Below, one piece after another: positions 46,110 through 58,300 of a stretch of 64,000 nucleotides of DNA (the first letter of the stretch is position 1; each line of letters begins with the position of its first letter). The position numbers and the translations under genes were made by a program. The stretch lies in the NCBI RefSeq assembly GCF_030867145.1, contig NC_134443.1, forward strand, positions 3,782,001 to 3,846,000. The letters run 5' to 3'. This DNA comes from Opisthocomus hoazin. Its lineage: Eukaryota > Chordata > Aves > Opisthocomiformes > Opisthocomidae. The notes below the pieces were generated by a model, which did not search any database, was not told the DNA's origin, and worked only from the letters and a program-made list of their open reading frames with translations.

Positions 46110-46930
46110 GGTCACCCCGCGCTGTCCCCGCGGTCACCCCGTGGCTGCGCCCCCCCCGTCTCCCTCCGGGGTCCCGCCCGTGCGTCGCCCCCGTCTGTCC
46201 CGCCAGACCCACCCGTGTCACCCCGCGTGTCCCCCCATTCTGCCCTTCAGCACCAGCCCCGGCTCGCTCCCCCGGACCTGCCCCGGGTCACATCATGCCT
46301 CCCGGTCTGGCCTTGTGTCCCCCTCATCCTGCCATGTGCCCACGGGGTCCCCCCGTGTCCCCTGCACCAGCTCCATCCCTGTCCCCCAGGCCCTCCCCTG
46401 GGATCCTGCCTGTGTCACCGCTGCGCCCTCCCCGGCTGCATCCCCTGAGCACCCCCCTGTAGCGCTCCCTCCAGCCCCATCCACCTGCATCCCATCCCTG
46501 TGCCACTCCCTGGGGTGCTGCCCTGTGCCACCCAGGCCCCGTGTCCTGGAGCTCCTGTGACCTGGTTGCCCCCACCCTGCCCCAAGGGGTGCTGTCCCCA
46601 GATCACCCCCTGTTACCCCCTGTCACCCCCAGACGAGTCCTTCCAGGATCCTGCCCCTGTGTCACCATTTCCCCGATCACTCCCTGTGTCACCCCCATGG
46701 GACCTGTCCCCTGTATCATCTCCCTCCTGCTCTCTGTGTCACCCTGGGCCTCCCCCCACCATGGGTCCTGCCCCCCTGGGTCACCCTTAAAAGTGTTGCC
46801 CCGGGTCCCGCCACTGTGCCACCCTCCTCCTGTCACCCCCAACCCTACCCCTGTTCCTGCATCCCTGTGTCACCTCCTGACCTGGGCCCCCCCCTATATG
46901 ACCTCTGTCCCATGGGTCACCCCAGTACCC
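46110..46930. repeat. Degenerate pyrimidine-rich tandem repeat
   Basis: C/T-rich strand-asymmetric sequence in which CCTGTGTCACC, CCCCTGTCACCCC and similar phrases recur at irregular 15-50 bp spacing across about 800 bases. It is a decayed minisatellite without a fixed period. It produces long spurious open frames rich in proline; none is a gene. Confidence 0.7.
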
Positions 46931-47607
46931 TTGATCATGTGCCACCTGCTGCCCTGGTCACCTCATCTGTGTGTCCCCCACCCACGTTACCAAAGCCACA
47001 GGAAACCCCACCAGAAATCCCCTGGGGACACCCCAGACGCGGGTGGGGGGTAGTATGGGGAACGACGGGGACAGCACGTGACCCGCTATGTGTCACCGTG
47101 GGTGCAGGAGGGGCACTGGACACTGGAGGGGAGGAATGGGGGACACTCTGAGGCCGGTCCTCACCACGATAATGTCCTGACAACTGCGCTCCGGAGGGCA
47201 GTGGAACCTCAGGCTAACTTGGGAGAGTGGGTGCTGAGCCCGGGACAGATTTTGGGTGCTGAGGGGTGGGTGGAGTTGCGGAGACGCCGCTTTGGTGGCC
47301 CTGCCACCCGTTCTGGAGGCAGCCGGTGGCTTTGGGCCAAGGTTTTGTTTGTTGTTTTGGTTGTGCTTCCCATGGAGACGGGACTTGTGCAAGCGCCATC
47401 ATCCCTCCCTGTGCTGCCAGGGACACTGCGGGTGCTGAGGACCCCCCCCTGCCATCATGGCCAGGCCCTGGTGGTCCCCACCACCACATCCCCCTTGCTG
47501 TGACCCCTTGCTGCAACAGCTGGGCCCTGTTGCCGTCACAGTCTTGTCCCCCACTGCCGCCGTGCTGGGCTCTGGCTCCACCATGGTCACCACAGCCCCC
47601 ATATCCC

Positions 47608-47905
47608 CCTGCCACCGCAGCCACCCTGTCCCCACCAAAACCCCGATGCCCCTCGAACACTACGGCCAAGCCTGTCCCCACCACAGCCACTCTGTCCCCT
47701 GCCACCGCAGCCACCCTGTCCCCACCAAAACCCTGATGCCCCTCGAACACTACAGCCAGCCTGTCCCCACCACAGCCACCCTGTCCCCACCAAAACCCCG
47801 ATGCCCCTCGAACACTACGGCCAGCCTGTCCCCACCACAGCCACTCTGTCCCCTGACACCGCAGCCACCCTGTCCCCACCAAAACCCCGATGTCCCCCTG
47901 CCACC
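47608..47905. repeat. Compound minisatellite, units of about 65 and 89 bp
   Basis: CCCTGTCCCCACCAAAACCC followed by CGATGCCCCTCGAACACTAC recurs at about 47623, 47712, 47777 and 47866, separated by CCTGTCCCCACCACAGCCAC and, in the longer units, by a TCTGTCCCCTGCCACCGCAG segment. Copies are over 90% alike by eye, so expansion is fairly recent. It lies directly upstream of the TAGLN2 CpG island. Confidence 0.9.
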
Positions 47906-47934
47906 ACGCCTGCCTTGACCCCAACACAGCCCCT

Positions 47935-48177
47935 GTGTCCCCCCGCCACCGCGGCCCCCCGTCCATCGGGGCCCGGCCCGCAGCCCTCTCCCCGCGGAGC
48001 CGCCGGGCGGGGCGGGGCTGCCCGGGGCGCGGTGGCGACGCGGTCCCGGCCCAGCGGACCCGCCCCGGGAGCGGGCGGTACCGGGCCGCCCCCGGCTGCG
48101 CTGACATCAGCCGTGAAAAGGGCGCGGGCGGCGGCATCCGCCACTGCCGCACCGGGACCGCGGGATCGGCGCCGCAG
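47935..48177 (+). promoter_or_regulatory. TAGLN2: Presumed TAGLN2 promoter and non-coding first exon
   Basis: Start of a CpG island that runs to about 48540. It contains a CRE-like TGACATCA (48102-48109) and ends in a good donor (CGCAGGTAGGG, GT at 48178) about 2.3 kb before the acceptor ATCTCTGCAG at 50490 that precedes the TAGLN2 start codon. Mammalian TAGLN2 also begins with a non-coding exon. The exact start site is unknown. Confidence 0.6.
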
Positions 48178-48577
48178 GTAGGGCGGGGCGCGGGCAGCGG
48201 GCAGCGCCCGCGGGCACCGGGCGGCAGGTGGGGACGGGGACCCGGGAGCGGAATGAAGACGGGGATCGGCCGCTCTGCCCTAAAATGGCCGGGGCCGCGC
48301 TGCCCCCGGGGCCCGGAGCGGGACCGATCCCCCGGGCTGCCGCCCCTGCCCCGCCGGGGTAACGGCTCCGGGCAGGGCCGGGCGCCGCGCCCGCGGGGCC
48401 GCCGGGACACGCGGCCGCGCCCGGGAAGCGGGACCCGGGTGCGGCTTCCGGCCCCGCCGCCCCGGGCGCCCGTCCGTCCCGCGGCCGCGTCCCTCGGAGC
48501 CGGCACGGCGGCCGGGGTGCCCGTGTCCTGGCCGGGCTGGGTCCGGTTCCCTCTCTGCGGTTCCCTGCGCCGGTGCC

Positions 48578-49080
48578 TGCGGGGTCCCCAGGGCGGCCGT
48601 GTCCCAGCCGGGGGCCTTTGGGGACCCCGGAGTGGCCGTGCCCGGGGTACGGTCGCCTCCCTGCTGCCCCCGGGGTGTTTCGGGGGTCCGCAGGGTGGCC
48701 CTGTGCTGGTTGGGGTCCCCTCCCTGCTGGTGCTGGGGGGGTCTATGGGATCCCCAGGGTGGCTTGGTGCCATTTGGGCTGGGTATGGTCCCCTCCCTGC
48801 TGGCCCTAGGAGACGTATGGGGTCCCCAGGGTATCTCTGGGGACACCTGGGTAGCTGTATCCCAGCTGGGATCCCCTCCCCGCTGCCCCAGGGATGCCTG
48901 GGGGGTCCCAGGTTGGCCGTATCCCAGCCAGCCTGGGCATGGTCCCTTCCCCGCTGCCCCCGAGGATGCTTTGGGGTCCCCAGGGTGGCTGTGCCGTGGC
49001 CAAGTTGGGCGCAGCCCCCTCCCGTGGCACCCGTGGGGTCCCCGGCGTGGCAGTGGCGCAGCTGGGCTGGGTCTGGCCCT
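48578..49080. repeat. Degenerate 60-70 bp tandem repeat in TAGLN2 intron 1
   Basis: About eight diverged units, each built as GGGGTCCCCAGGGTGGC, then GTGTCCCAGCTGGG, then TCCCCTCCCTGCTGCCCC, then a G-rich link. Unit starts are near 48583, 48640, 48690, 48754, 48822, 48905, 48976 and 49037. Its composition keeps frames open on both strands, giving a spurious 482-codon + frame. The rest of this intron (49081-50490) shows no exon or repeat family. Confidence 0.85.
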
Positions 49081-50470
49081 CCCCTCCCGTCTGGGCAAGT
49101 CCCAGCTGTGTCGGGAAATCAGCCCTGTCTGCACCAATTTCAGCTCCTCTTTTGTTTCCCAACCGGCTTGGCCCCCAGCCGGGCACTCCCCACGCTCCGG
49201 GGAAGACGGCTCCCTCCCTGCGGGGGCTGCCCGCACCCCAGCCCTCACCCCGGGGAGCCCCCATGGCAGCCGATGGCTTTGGGGGGACGCCCAGCTGGCC
49301 TGGGGCAGTCTGCAGTTGCGGGGTGTCCACAGCACTGAGACTTTGCACGGCTACCCTGCTGCTGCCGCCGGCTTCCCCAGGGCTTTGGGGCTGATTTTCC
49401 TCCTGTCCCGATGAGCCAGGGTGGCTTGTCCCTTGGCTGCTCCCTTGGCAGTCGCTTGGCTGCTCCTGACAGGAGCCCCAAGCCTGAAGCCAGGCACATG
49501 GCAGGGTCAAGCTCTGTCCCAAACTGAGCCTGGTCCCCCCCAGGTGTGGGCTGGGCTGCCGCTGGCTGGCAGCCGCCGTGTGTCCCCAGCTGGGATGGGA
49601 GCACCATGGCTGGTGGGGGCACCCATACCCCTGGGGGGAGCAGCACATGCTCCTGCGTGCCGGGGTGCCCCCCAAAAGTCAGGACTGGGCGCGGGAGGTG
49701 ATGCATGGCTGGGGCAGCCCTGCCTGCCCACCACGTCGCTGGTGGGCGGAGGGGGTCTGGACCACCCCAGGGCTTGGAGCACCCTGTCTGCGTGGGCAGG
49801 GCAGCACTGGTCTGCTCATGTCCCCGCATGGGCACCCCGCACAACCTCCATCCCTCCCAGCACGGGTGGCACTGGGTCTGGGTGCTGAGCGCAGGCGCCT
49901 TGGCAAGGACGGCGCCTGGCCAGAGGGCCCACCGGGCACCGGCTTCCCTGCCAGGGTGGGGGCCCTGCTGCCGGCAGCTCCGGGCCCCGCACTCCCAGGC
50001 CGGTCCCGGATCTGGCACCTGGCCTGAGCAAACGGGTGAGCTTCGCAAACAAGCTTCGACCGGCAGTGAGCACCTGCCAAGTCCCTGCACGCGTGGCGGG
50101 GCCAAGCTGTAGGGACAGGGATGCTCAGGGCTGGGGGAGGGGGGTGCTGAGGGGCCGTGGTGCTGCCCGCCCTGCCCAGGGCCAAATTGTCCTGTCACCC
50201 TCGGGTGGGCACGGACCCAGTGCCCGCTCCGGGCCTGCTGAGCAGGAAGCAGGCAGGGCAGGGCAGGGCAGACAGCGCCTGGCACGGGCGATAAGGCTGT
50301 GTGCCGGACGTCGAGGCGGCCTGGCTGGGCAGGATGGGGCTCTGCCACACTGCTGGGGAGCAGCTACTGTGCCTGCTGTCACCCCCTGTCCCCGAGGGGT
50401 TCCACGTCACTGCAGGCATGGGGTCATATCCGTCCCATGCTGGATGTTCCAGTGCCACTGGAGCTGCTGA

Positions 50471-51345
<875 letters not shown>

Positions 51346-51839
51346 GCATCCGGCCGTCCCCCCCCACCCCCCCCCCGGCATGGCCCCCCCGTGCCCTGCC
51401 TGCGAGTGGCCCCCCGGGGCCGGCCCCCAAACTGCCTTAACCCCTGCCCCACCGCGGACCAGCCGGGTACCCCCCCGGCCCGGGCGCCCGCCCCCCTGCC
51501 AGTATTTCCAGGACCAAAGTCTTTTTTTATTATTATTATTATGCAGGGTGTGGGCGGGGGTGCTGCCACGCTGCTCCCCGCGCTGCTGCGCCCGCACCCC
51601 CCAGTGCCTTGGGGGCCGTGGTGCCCCCCCCGCCCCGCCGCTGTGCCGGGGGGCTCCCCCCCACCCCACCGCAATAAACGGTTCCTGTTCTTTCCAGGCC
51701 TGGGCGGTCGTGACGGGGAGAAGGCTCGTCTGGAGTGGCGGCTCCCGCCGGGGCAGGGGGCCCCCGGGAGCGGAGAGACCCCGGGCTGGAGGGGAGCAGG
51801 GGGACCCTGGCCGGGGGGGTGCGGGGACCCCACTGCCTC
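51346..51839 (+). other. TAGLN2: TAGLN2 3' UTR with polyadenylation signal
   Basis: C-rich 3' UTR with AATAAA at 51673-51678 and GT-rich sequence after it. An ATT trinucleotide run (51529-51541) is the only repeat. No further gene is seen before the CFAP45 promoter. Confidence 0.8.
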
Positions 51840-52388
51840 GCACCACAGCAGGGGCGGGGCGAGGGACGAGGGGGCGGGGCGAGGGACGAGGGGGCGGGGC
51901 TGGCTGGGAGGGGCGGGGCTGGTGGGCGGGGCAGCCGCCGCCGGCTCCCTGCCGGCCCGCGTGGGGAGGGCAGTGGTCACGGGGGGCCGTGGCCGGGCAG
52001 GGCGTGGCGCGCGCAGGCAGGATGAGCGTGTGCTGCCGCTGCACGGGCGCATCCGCCTGGCTCCGCGCGCCAGCCCCCACGCGTGCGCAGCTGCGCGTGT
52101 GAGACCGCCCGTGTGCACAAACGCGCGCCCGGCCGGGCGAGCCCCCTCGCGCGCACACGCGTGGGCCTCAGCCGTCGGTGCGCACAGGCGCGCGCGCGGC
52201 CCGTGTGAGCCCGCGGGTTAACACACACACCCCCCCACCCCCCCCCCCACGCCCCCACCATAGAGTGGCCTCCCGCCGCCCAGCGCGGCCCTGCGGCCTC
52301 GGTCCCGCCCCCGCCCGCGCGGCGGTTGCCAGGGGAGCGGAGGCGGTCGTTGCCATGGCGACGGTGGGCCGCCGCCGACCGGAGCGGG
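51840..52388 (+). promoter_or_regulatory. CFAP45: CFAP45 CpG-island promoter with RFX X-box
   Basis: Very CpG-rich block. 51851-51900 has two and a half copies of a 20-bp GC-box unit (GGGCGGGGCGAGGGACGAGG). 52060-52255 is a long run of alternating CG/CA words. An RFX-type X-box, GTTGCCATGGCGAC at 52349-52362, matches the consensus GTNRCC-N2-RGYAAC except for one base; RFX factors drive ciliary genes, fitting CFAP45. The X-box contains an ATG (52355) which I therefore do not use as the start. Confidence 0.65.
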
Positions 52389-55300
52389 ATGGTGAGCGCG
52401 GCCTCCGCCGGCGCGGGGGCCCGGCCCCGCATGTGCGCGCGCCCGCCCCGCCGCCGCAGCCCGGCCGCGGCCCCGCTCCCCCCGCAGCCCGCCCTCGCCC
52501 CCCCGCGCCCCGGCGACGACCCCCGGCAGCCCGGCTGCCGGGACGGGAGGAGGGCCCGCAGCACCGCGGCGGAGGAGACGCTGTCCGGGGAGAGCCGGGT
52601 AAGGGGGCCGGGGTACCAGGGGCACCACCGACCGCCTGCACTGGGCAGGGCCGTGGCGGGGCCGGGGGGCCGGCATCTCCCCACGCCGCAGCGAGCCCCG
52701 TCCTGCCCAGGGTGCCGTGGCACTGGGGTCCTGCCCAGCCCTGGGCCAGGCACCGTCTGCTTCTGCTGGGCCTCCTCCCACCCTGTCCGCACCAGCTCGC
52801 TCGCCGGTGGCTCTTCTCCGCCATGTTGCCTCCGTGGTCCCTGTCCCCCAAACCTACCGGGTGAGGGACGCCATCTCTCACCCTTCACCAGCCCCCCTGG
52901 GCCCTGCCACCTCTGCGCTCATAATTCCTTGCCCTGCTGTGGGAGCCCAGCGCTCAGCTCCTCTGGGGAGTGTGCGGAATCCCCCCCCCACCTCACGGGA
53001 GCCAGCCACAGCTAGCGGACCTGGGGCTGTGTGTGCCTCTGTCCTCCTCGCCACACACTTCTGCTTTTCACAGGGTAATTTCATTGAGACAAAGGAGGCT
53101 CAGGAGGTGAAACACCCCGGTAAAGGAGAGGAGCTGGCGTTACGGGGCCTGTGTGTTAGACAGCAGTTATTTTATGTGGGTATATAGAGAGTCCTTGGAG
53201 CAGGGACTGGAAGCTTCCAGAGCAGCTCATTGCCAACATATTTAGACTTTCATCAGAGAGCTACAAAATCGGTCCCCTTGGAGACGAGGCAGAATTGCAG
53301 CAGGTCTTTGACCTCCTGGCCGGATGCCCTGACTGTTGAGAGAGGAGATAAACAGAGAGCAACAGCTCTTTCCTCTCCCGTCTTGTAAGGAAAAGGCTTG
53401 CTTCCTCTGCGCTTGTCCCTCGGCTGTCCCCAGCTCCTGCAGGAGAGCCCAGGGGAGAGCTGCAGCCGCTGTCACCAAGACGGATGATGGCATTTTCCAG
53501 ACAAGGGTGATGTTTTGGACATCCTTCCCCCACTGCTGCTTCCCTCACCTCCTTTATTGACTCTCCCAGGTGCTCGCCCCATGGCTGAAGCCGTTGGCTC
53601 TCCCCACCTTTCGTGTCGTCTTCGACAGAGATTGAGGTACAAGGGCCAGGCTGGATGCTGACAGAGTCTGGCCCATCTCACACTTGCTGTCTCTTCGGCC
53701 GACAAAACACTGGGGGTCTCTCCACCAGGGCCTCAGTGGGTGGCTGGCTGCCGCAAGGGGACTGTGCTGTGTTCAAGGCACCCGTCCCTCTGTGGGGGGG
53801 TGTGTTTGCAGCTGTAATTTACTCTCCGGGGTCTTACCACTTGAAACAAAGCTGTCTGAAGAGACTTGCCAAAACCCTTTGGCTTTTCAGAGGAGAGGAA
53901 GGAAGCATGTAATGAAGATTACCTCTGCTCCCAACTGGAGGCTGCGTGGATGGTTTGCTTTGTGGGGCAGGAGGTTGGGAGTGCTCCCGGCAAAAGACCT
54001 GCTCCAGGGCTGCCAGGGCCCTGTGCCTCGGACACCCTGCGAGCTGAGGAGCCCCAGGCAGGCTTATGATCTGTTATCTCCGAGGCAGTTAGATAAAAAT
54101 GTCGTAACACTCATATGGGTGTTAATTGAGTTCCCTGAGATTAATCCAGGTCTACTCCAAGGGCTTCTCCTGGCTTTGGGGACAACTTGTGAGCTGGTTG
54201 CAGTGAATAACGCTATTATCTTTGTTTGCACGGGTGTTTCAGTGCCAAACCCATTAATTCAACAGCTCACACTTGGGGCCTGCAGTGGCTGGGAAGCTGC
54301 GCTGGTACCTACCCTGCTGGGCTGCGGGAGAGCCCGTGGCTCGGGGCCATCAGACCCGTGAAATGGAAATATTGCTGGCAGCAAGTTCCCAGGGAGCTGC
54401 TTAGCGCCTAGCCAGCTGCAGGGTTTGTTCCAGTAGTAGCTCAGGGTTTTAAAGCTGAACTAGTAAACAGAAATACAGGGGCAACCACACGTCTGTGTTG
54501 TGCCTTAGGTCAGCTCCTGCGGCTCCCTGACCCGGGCGAGGGTCTCGTGGGAACCTGTGCCTGGCTGGGCTGGGGGAAGCCGCCCTGGGCCTGGGAACCT
54601 GGCCCGGGTCTCTCGGCCGGGGACCCTCCCGTTCGGCTGCCCCTTGTGCTCGGGGACCGGTGTCTGCTCTGAAGGCACTCGGTGCTGCGGGGCTTCTCCT
54701 GGGGCGGCCGGACACCTCGTGCTGCTCGTGGGAGGCCCCCGGCCCGCTCAGAGCATCCCGTGGGGCGGCCCCACGCGTGTTCGGAGCATCCCTCGGCGGC
54801 TCCCCCCCCCCCGGGGCAGGCAGGCACCCTGCCCTGCCCTGCCCGGGGGTGCGAAGGGGGACCCCGGGTCCCCCCGCAGCCGGGGGATGCTTCACTAGGT
54901 GGCACTCTCGGCTTGAGCAAAGGGCCGGCACCGGTCCAGGCTGTACTGGGAGGACTGGTGTCTGCCCAGTGCCGGCTGATGGCCCTGCAAGGCCAGACCT
55001 TGAGCTGTCCCCGCCTCGCCCTCCCCACGACCCCCCTGCCAGCCCCCAGGGCGTTTGGGTCAGTCTAGTCTGTTTTTTCCAGAGTCCGTGGGCTCAGCAG
55101 GGCAGAGGTGCCGCTGGCCATGGGTGAGCGGGGGGGGCAGCTGCCATCGGTTCCAGACAGCTGAGATGATGCTTGAGCACGCACTTGGGAGGTCTCGCCT
55201 TCACCAAACAGCCATCAGCCCATTGTTTACTTCAGGTGTTGGTGAGAGACTGATGCCCACATTTTTATAGTAAAACCAGTGCTTGTAGGGGTATTTTTGG

Positions 55301-58300
55301 TTCTCCCCATGTCTTCACCAGGCCTGTGGAACTGGGGCTGCTCAGGCAAAAAACTTTTCCTGTGCCTGACCTTCACTGGTCTTGGTGGTGCGAGAGGGTG
55401 TTGGTCAGAAAGTGTCCCGAGCTCACAGGAACCTGGGGCCTCTCCTGTCCGGAGCACCTCTGTGCCCAGGAGCTGGGGGCAGAGAACTGGGCATGGGGCA
55501 GTGGCAGGAAAGCCATAGGAAACGCTGTCCTTTCTTGCAGAGCCTGCAGCAGTCACGTTTTAGCAGCCCCATTGTGATCCTTCGGGATGTGCAGACTGCC
55601 CCAAAAGCATTGCCTGCTGGCAGGCACAAGCCCAAGACCATTCATCTCATCACCAAGGACTTCATCCGTGACCTTGTGTAAGTCTGTGCCCAAGTGGCAG
55701 CTCTGAGGATCTTTTGGGACCCTGCACATCTGTCACAGCACTGTCTCAGTGCGTGGAGCTTGTCCCACCATTTGCTGGGACATCTCAGGGGAGGAGGGAT
55801 GGGCAGCAGCGCTCCAATACGCCTGACTTGGGCGGCAGTGGAGCGCTGGCAAGCACTGGGCATTGGGCGTTTTACAGAGGCACTGAGTCATCACGAGAAC
55901 CAGTGAAAAGCAACATAAAACCTTCCCAGCAGCCGGAAAAGCTCCTTCTGGGCCGAACAGTCCCCCCATGACGTACCAAACAGTGCCTCCCGTGCCCCAG
56001 TACCAAAAAGCCCGGTGTGAGAAAGGCAGTGGAGCATCGCCTACAGCCCCTGCACACCGGGAGCTGCGTGTTATTCTACAGGGATATTTTATAAGCGAGG
56101 CTGAACTGTAAGAACCCTGGCCCTAATTACTACACTGCCTTAAAAGCCTGCAGCACACAGACAAGAATAGGGCCATTATCCCAGCCAGCTCCCATTTAGC
56201 CTCATTTTGACCTCCCGAAATTTTCATTGCAGTTGTCGCTCAGTGTGAGGTTCGTCTTCACTTCCTGTTTTGAACCTCCATGTAACGCTCTTACACCCTG
56301 CAAAACGTGACACCTGCCCCGTGGACGGTTTGGGTTCTGCAGAGAGTGAAATGGCACAGAGGCACTGGTTCAGGCTTTCGAGGCTGGTTCAGGCTTTGGA
56401 GGCCGGTACTGGTTTTGTATGTTCACCTTATTTAGCCCCGCTGACAAAGCTGAGGGGCAATTTCCAGATGTGTTGCATGGCCACAGCTCCAGCTGAAGCT
56501 AATGGAAACTGTTTGTGCTGGTTTAATTCCTGAAAATCAGGCCCTAGACATCCCAGGCTGGTCACCCAAACACTGGGACGACTAAAGCAGTGGCCACTGT
56601 ATCATTACATTTATTAGTGCCGTTGTGACCATTAGCCATTCTTTAAAGTGTCCTGGAATCCGATGTTGTGATGCAGCTCTCCAACGATCATTATGCAGGT
56701 ATCTGTTCATATTCACAAGGGTGGATGAAAGGTGACACACAATAATAATGAGTAAATTCTTAGTCCTGAACATCTTCAAAGTGCTCTATGCATTTGGTTA
56801 ATATACGCTCCTACACCACACGCGTCACCATGGTATCTGAGTAATACAAAGAGTAATTAACTCCTTACAACTCCTCTGGAAAACAGCCCCATATTATTAT
56901 CCACATTTTTACAAGTGGGGAAATGGGGGCACCAAGAGCTTCGGTGATTTCCTCTAAACCACAGCATGAGTAATGGGCAGAGTTCGTGGCTGGGCATTGT
57001 CCTGCAGAGCCAGGGTGACGGCTGGAGGGACACCTGCCAGCGCCAGGAGGGGAGAGGCTGCTCCGTGTTTGGGCAGCGCAGCGTTTCCTTGTCTCGTGCT
57101 GGGTGGATTCCTGGAGCAGCGGAGCCAAAGCCGAGCTGCGCTGTGCAGATCTGGAGCCAGAGTGGGCTGACTGTCACTAAACAGGGTGAAACGGCAGCGT
57201 CTGTTCTCCAAACTCCGTCCGCGTGGAACAGAGGTTTTGATGCGGCACGCAGCGCAGTTAGCAGTGGCAGTCGGTCTGGGGGGAGCAGGGAGGAGCAGCG
57301 TGTCCCGCTGGGAAAGAGGTCAGGGCAGAGGTCAGATTTTTCCCAAATGAGAGCTGGGAAAGTCGAGGCGAACTGAAATACTTTTGATGTTTTTTACTGG
57401 GGCTGACTAGGCCCATGCTGAATGTTTTGGGGTTTTCTCCGGAGGCCTCTGGCTGCCTCGATGAGCATCCTGTCCCCCCGTGCATCACAGCCAGGTGCCA
57501 CTTTCACTGCACCTTGTGTTTCTTCCTCCCCCTGACCAGGAGAGTTGGGTCCCCAGAGCTCAGGTGCTTCCTGTATTGCTCTCGGGTGACTCCTGGCCGC
57601 AGAGCTCCTGCCACCCCACTGTGGGCAGCCCAGGCAGTTTCCACGGCCAGGCAGGGACCGCAGCGGGACAGGGATCGGAGGGAGCTGTCGGAGACTCCAT
57701 GACACTGACCACTCTCTCTGTGTGCCCAGCATCCCTGTGGAGAATCCAGAAGCATCCCTCATTATCGGCCAGGAGGATTTCCAGCGCATTAAAGAAGCAG
57801 CTCGATTCCTGACCAAGGAGGAGCGTGAGGCCAAGCTGGCAGTCCTCAAAGCGGAGAAGGAAGCTGTTCTCGTAGGCATTTGCCCTCCTGCCCCTTTTTT
57901 CCCTGCTTGCTGACGGGTCTCGGGCTGTGGGTGGAGGTGGATGCACCCCAGCAGAGCTGACCTGTGGGTCACAGACACGCTAGCCAGGGCTGTCCCTGGA
58001 ACTCTGCTCAGGGGCCACCCCCGTCACCTCTCCCTCACCCACGTTTTGGTGCGCCAGTTGGGCCAGGGGTCACCGGAGCCAGCGTGCAGGAGAGGCAGCA
58101 CAGCTGGGTGCCGGGATCTCCCCCGATCCCTCAGCCCAGGAAGGGCTGTGCAGGGTCCCCAGGTTTGCCTCGTCGTGGGTGGGGAAGCAATCCCACACTG
58201 GTTGCTCCCACAGCCTGCAGTGACCCCGGGGGCTGTGCTTAAGCCTCTGTGCTGCATTTCTGCCACCCAGAAAAGGGAGTGGGGTGGGAGTCTTAACAGG

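Noticed and set aside
47214-48773. 519-codon open frame on the minus strand
   Set aside because: It crosses the compound minisatellite, the TAGLN2 CpG island and the next repeat array. GC-rich repeats lack stop codons; no domain or splice logic is seen.
47890-49338. 482-codon open frame on the + strand
   Set aside because: Made of CpG-island sequence and the 60-70 bp degenerate repeat in TAGLN2 intron 1; low-complexity Gly/Pro/Trp content.
53073-53187. Possible extra CFAP45 exon encoding [12 protein letters not shown]
   Set aside because: It lacks similarity to CFAP45, and the exons at 52389-52598 and 55541-55677 already join in phase.
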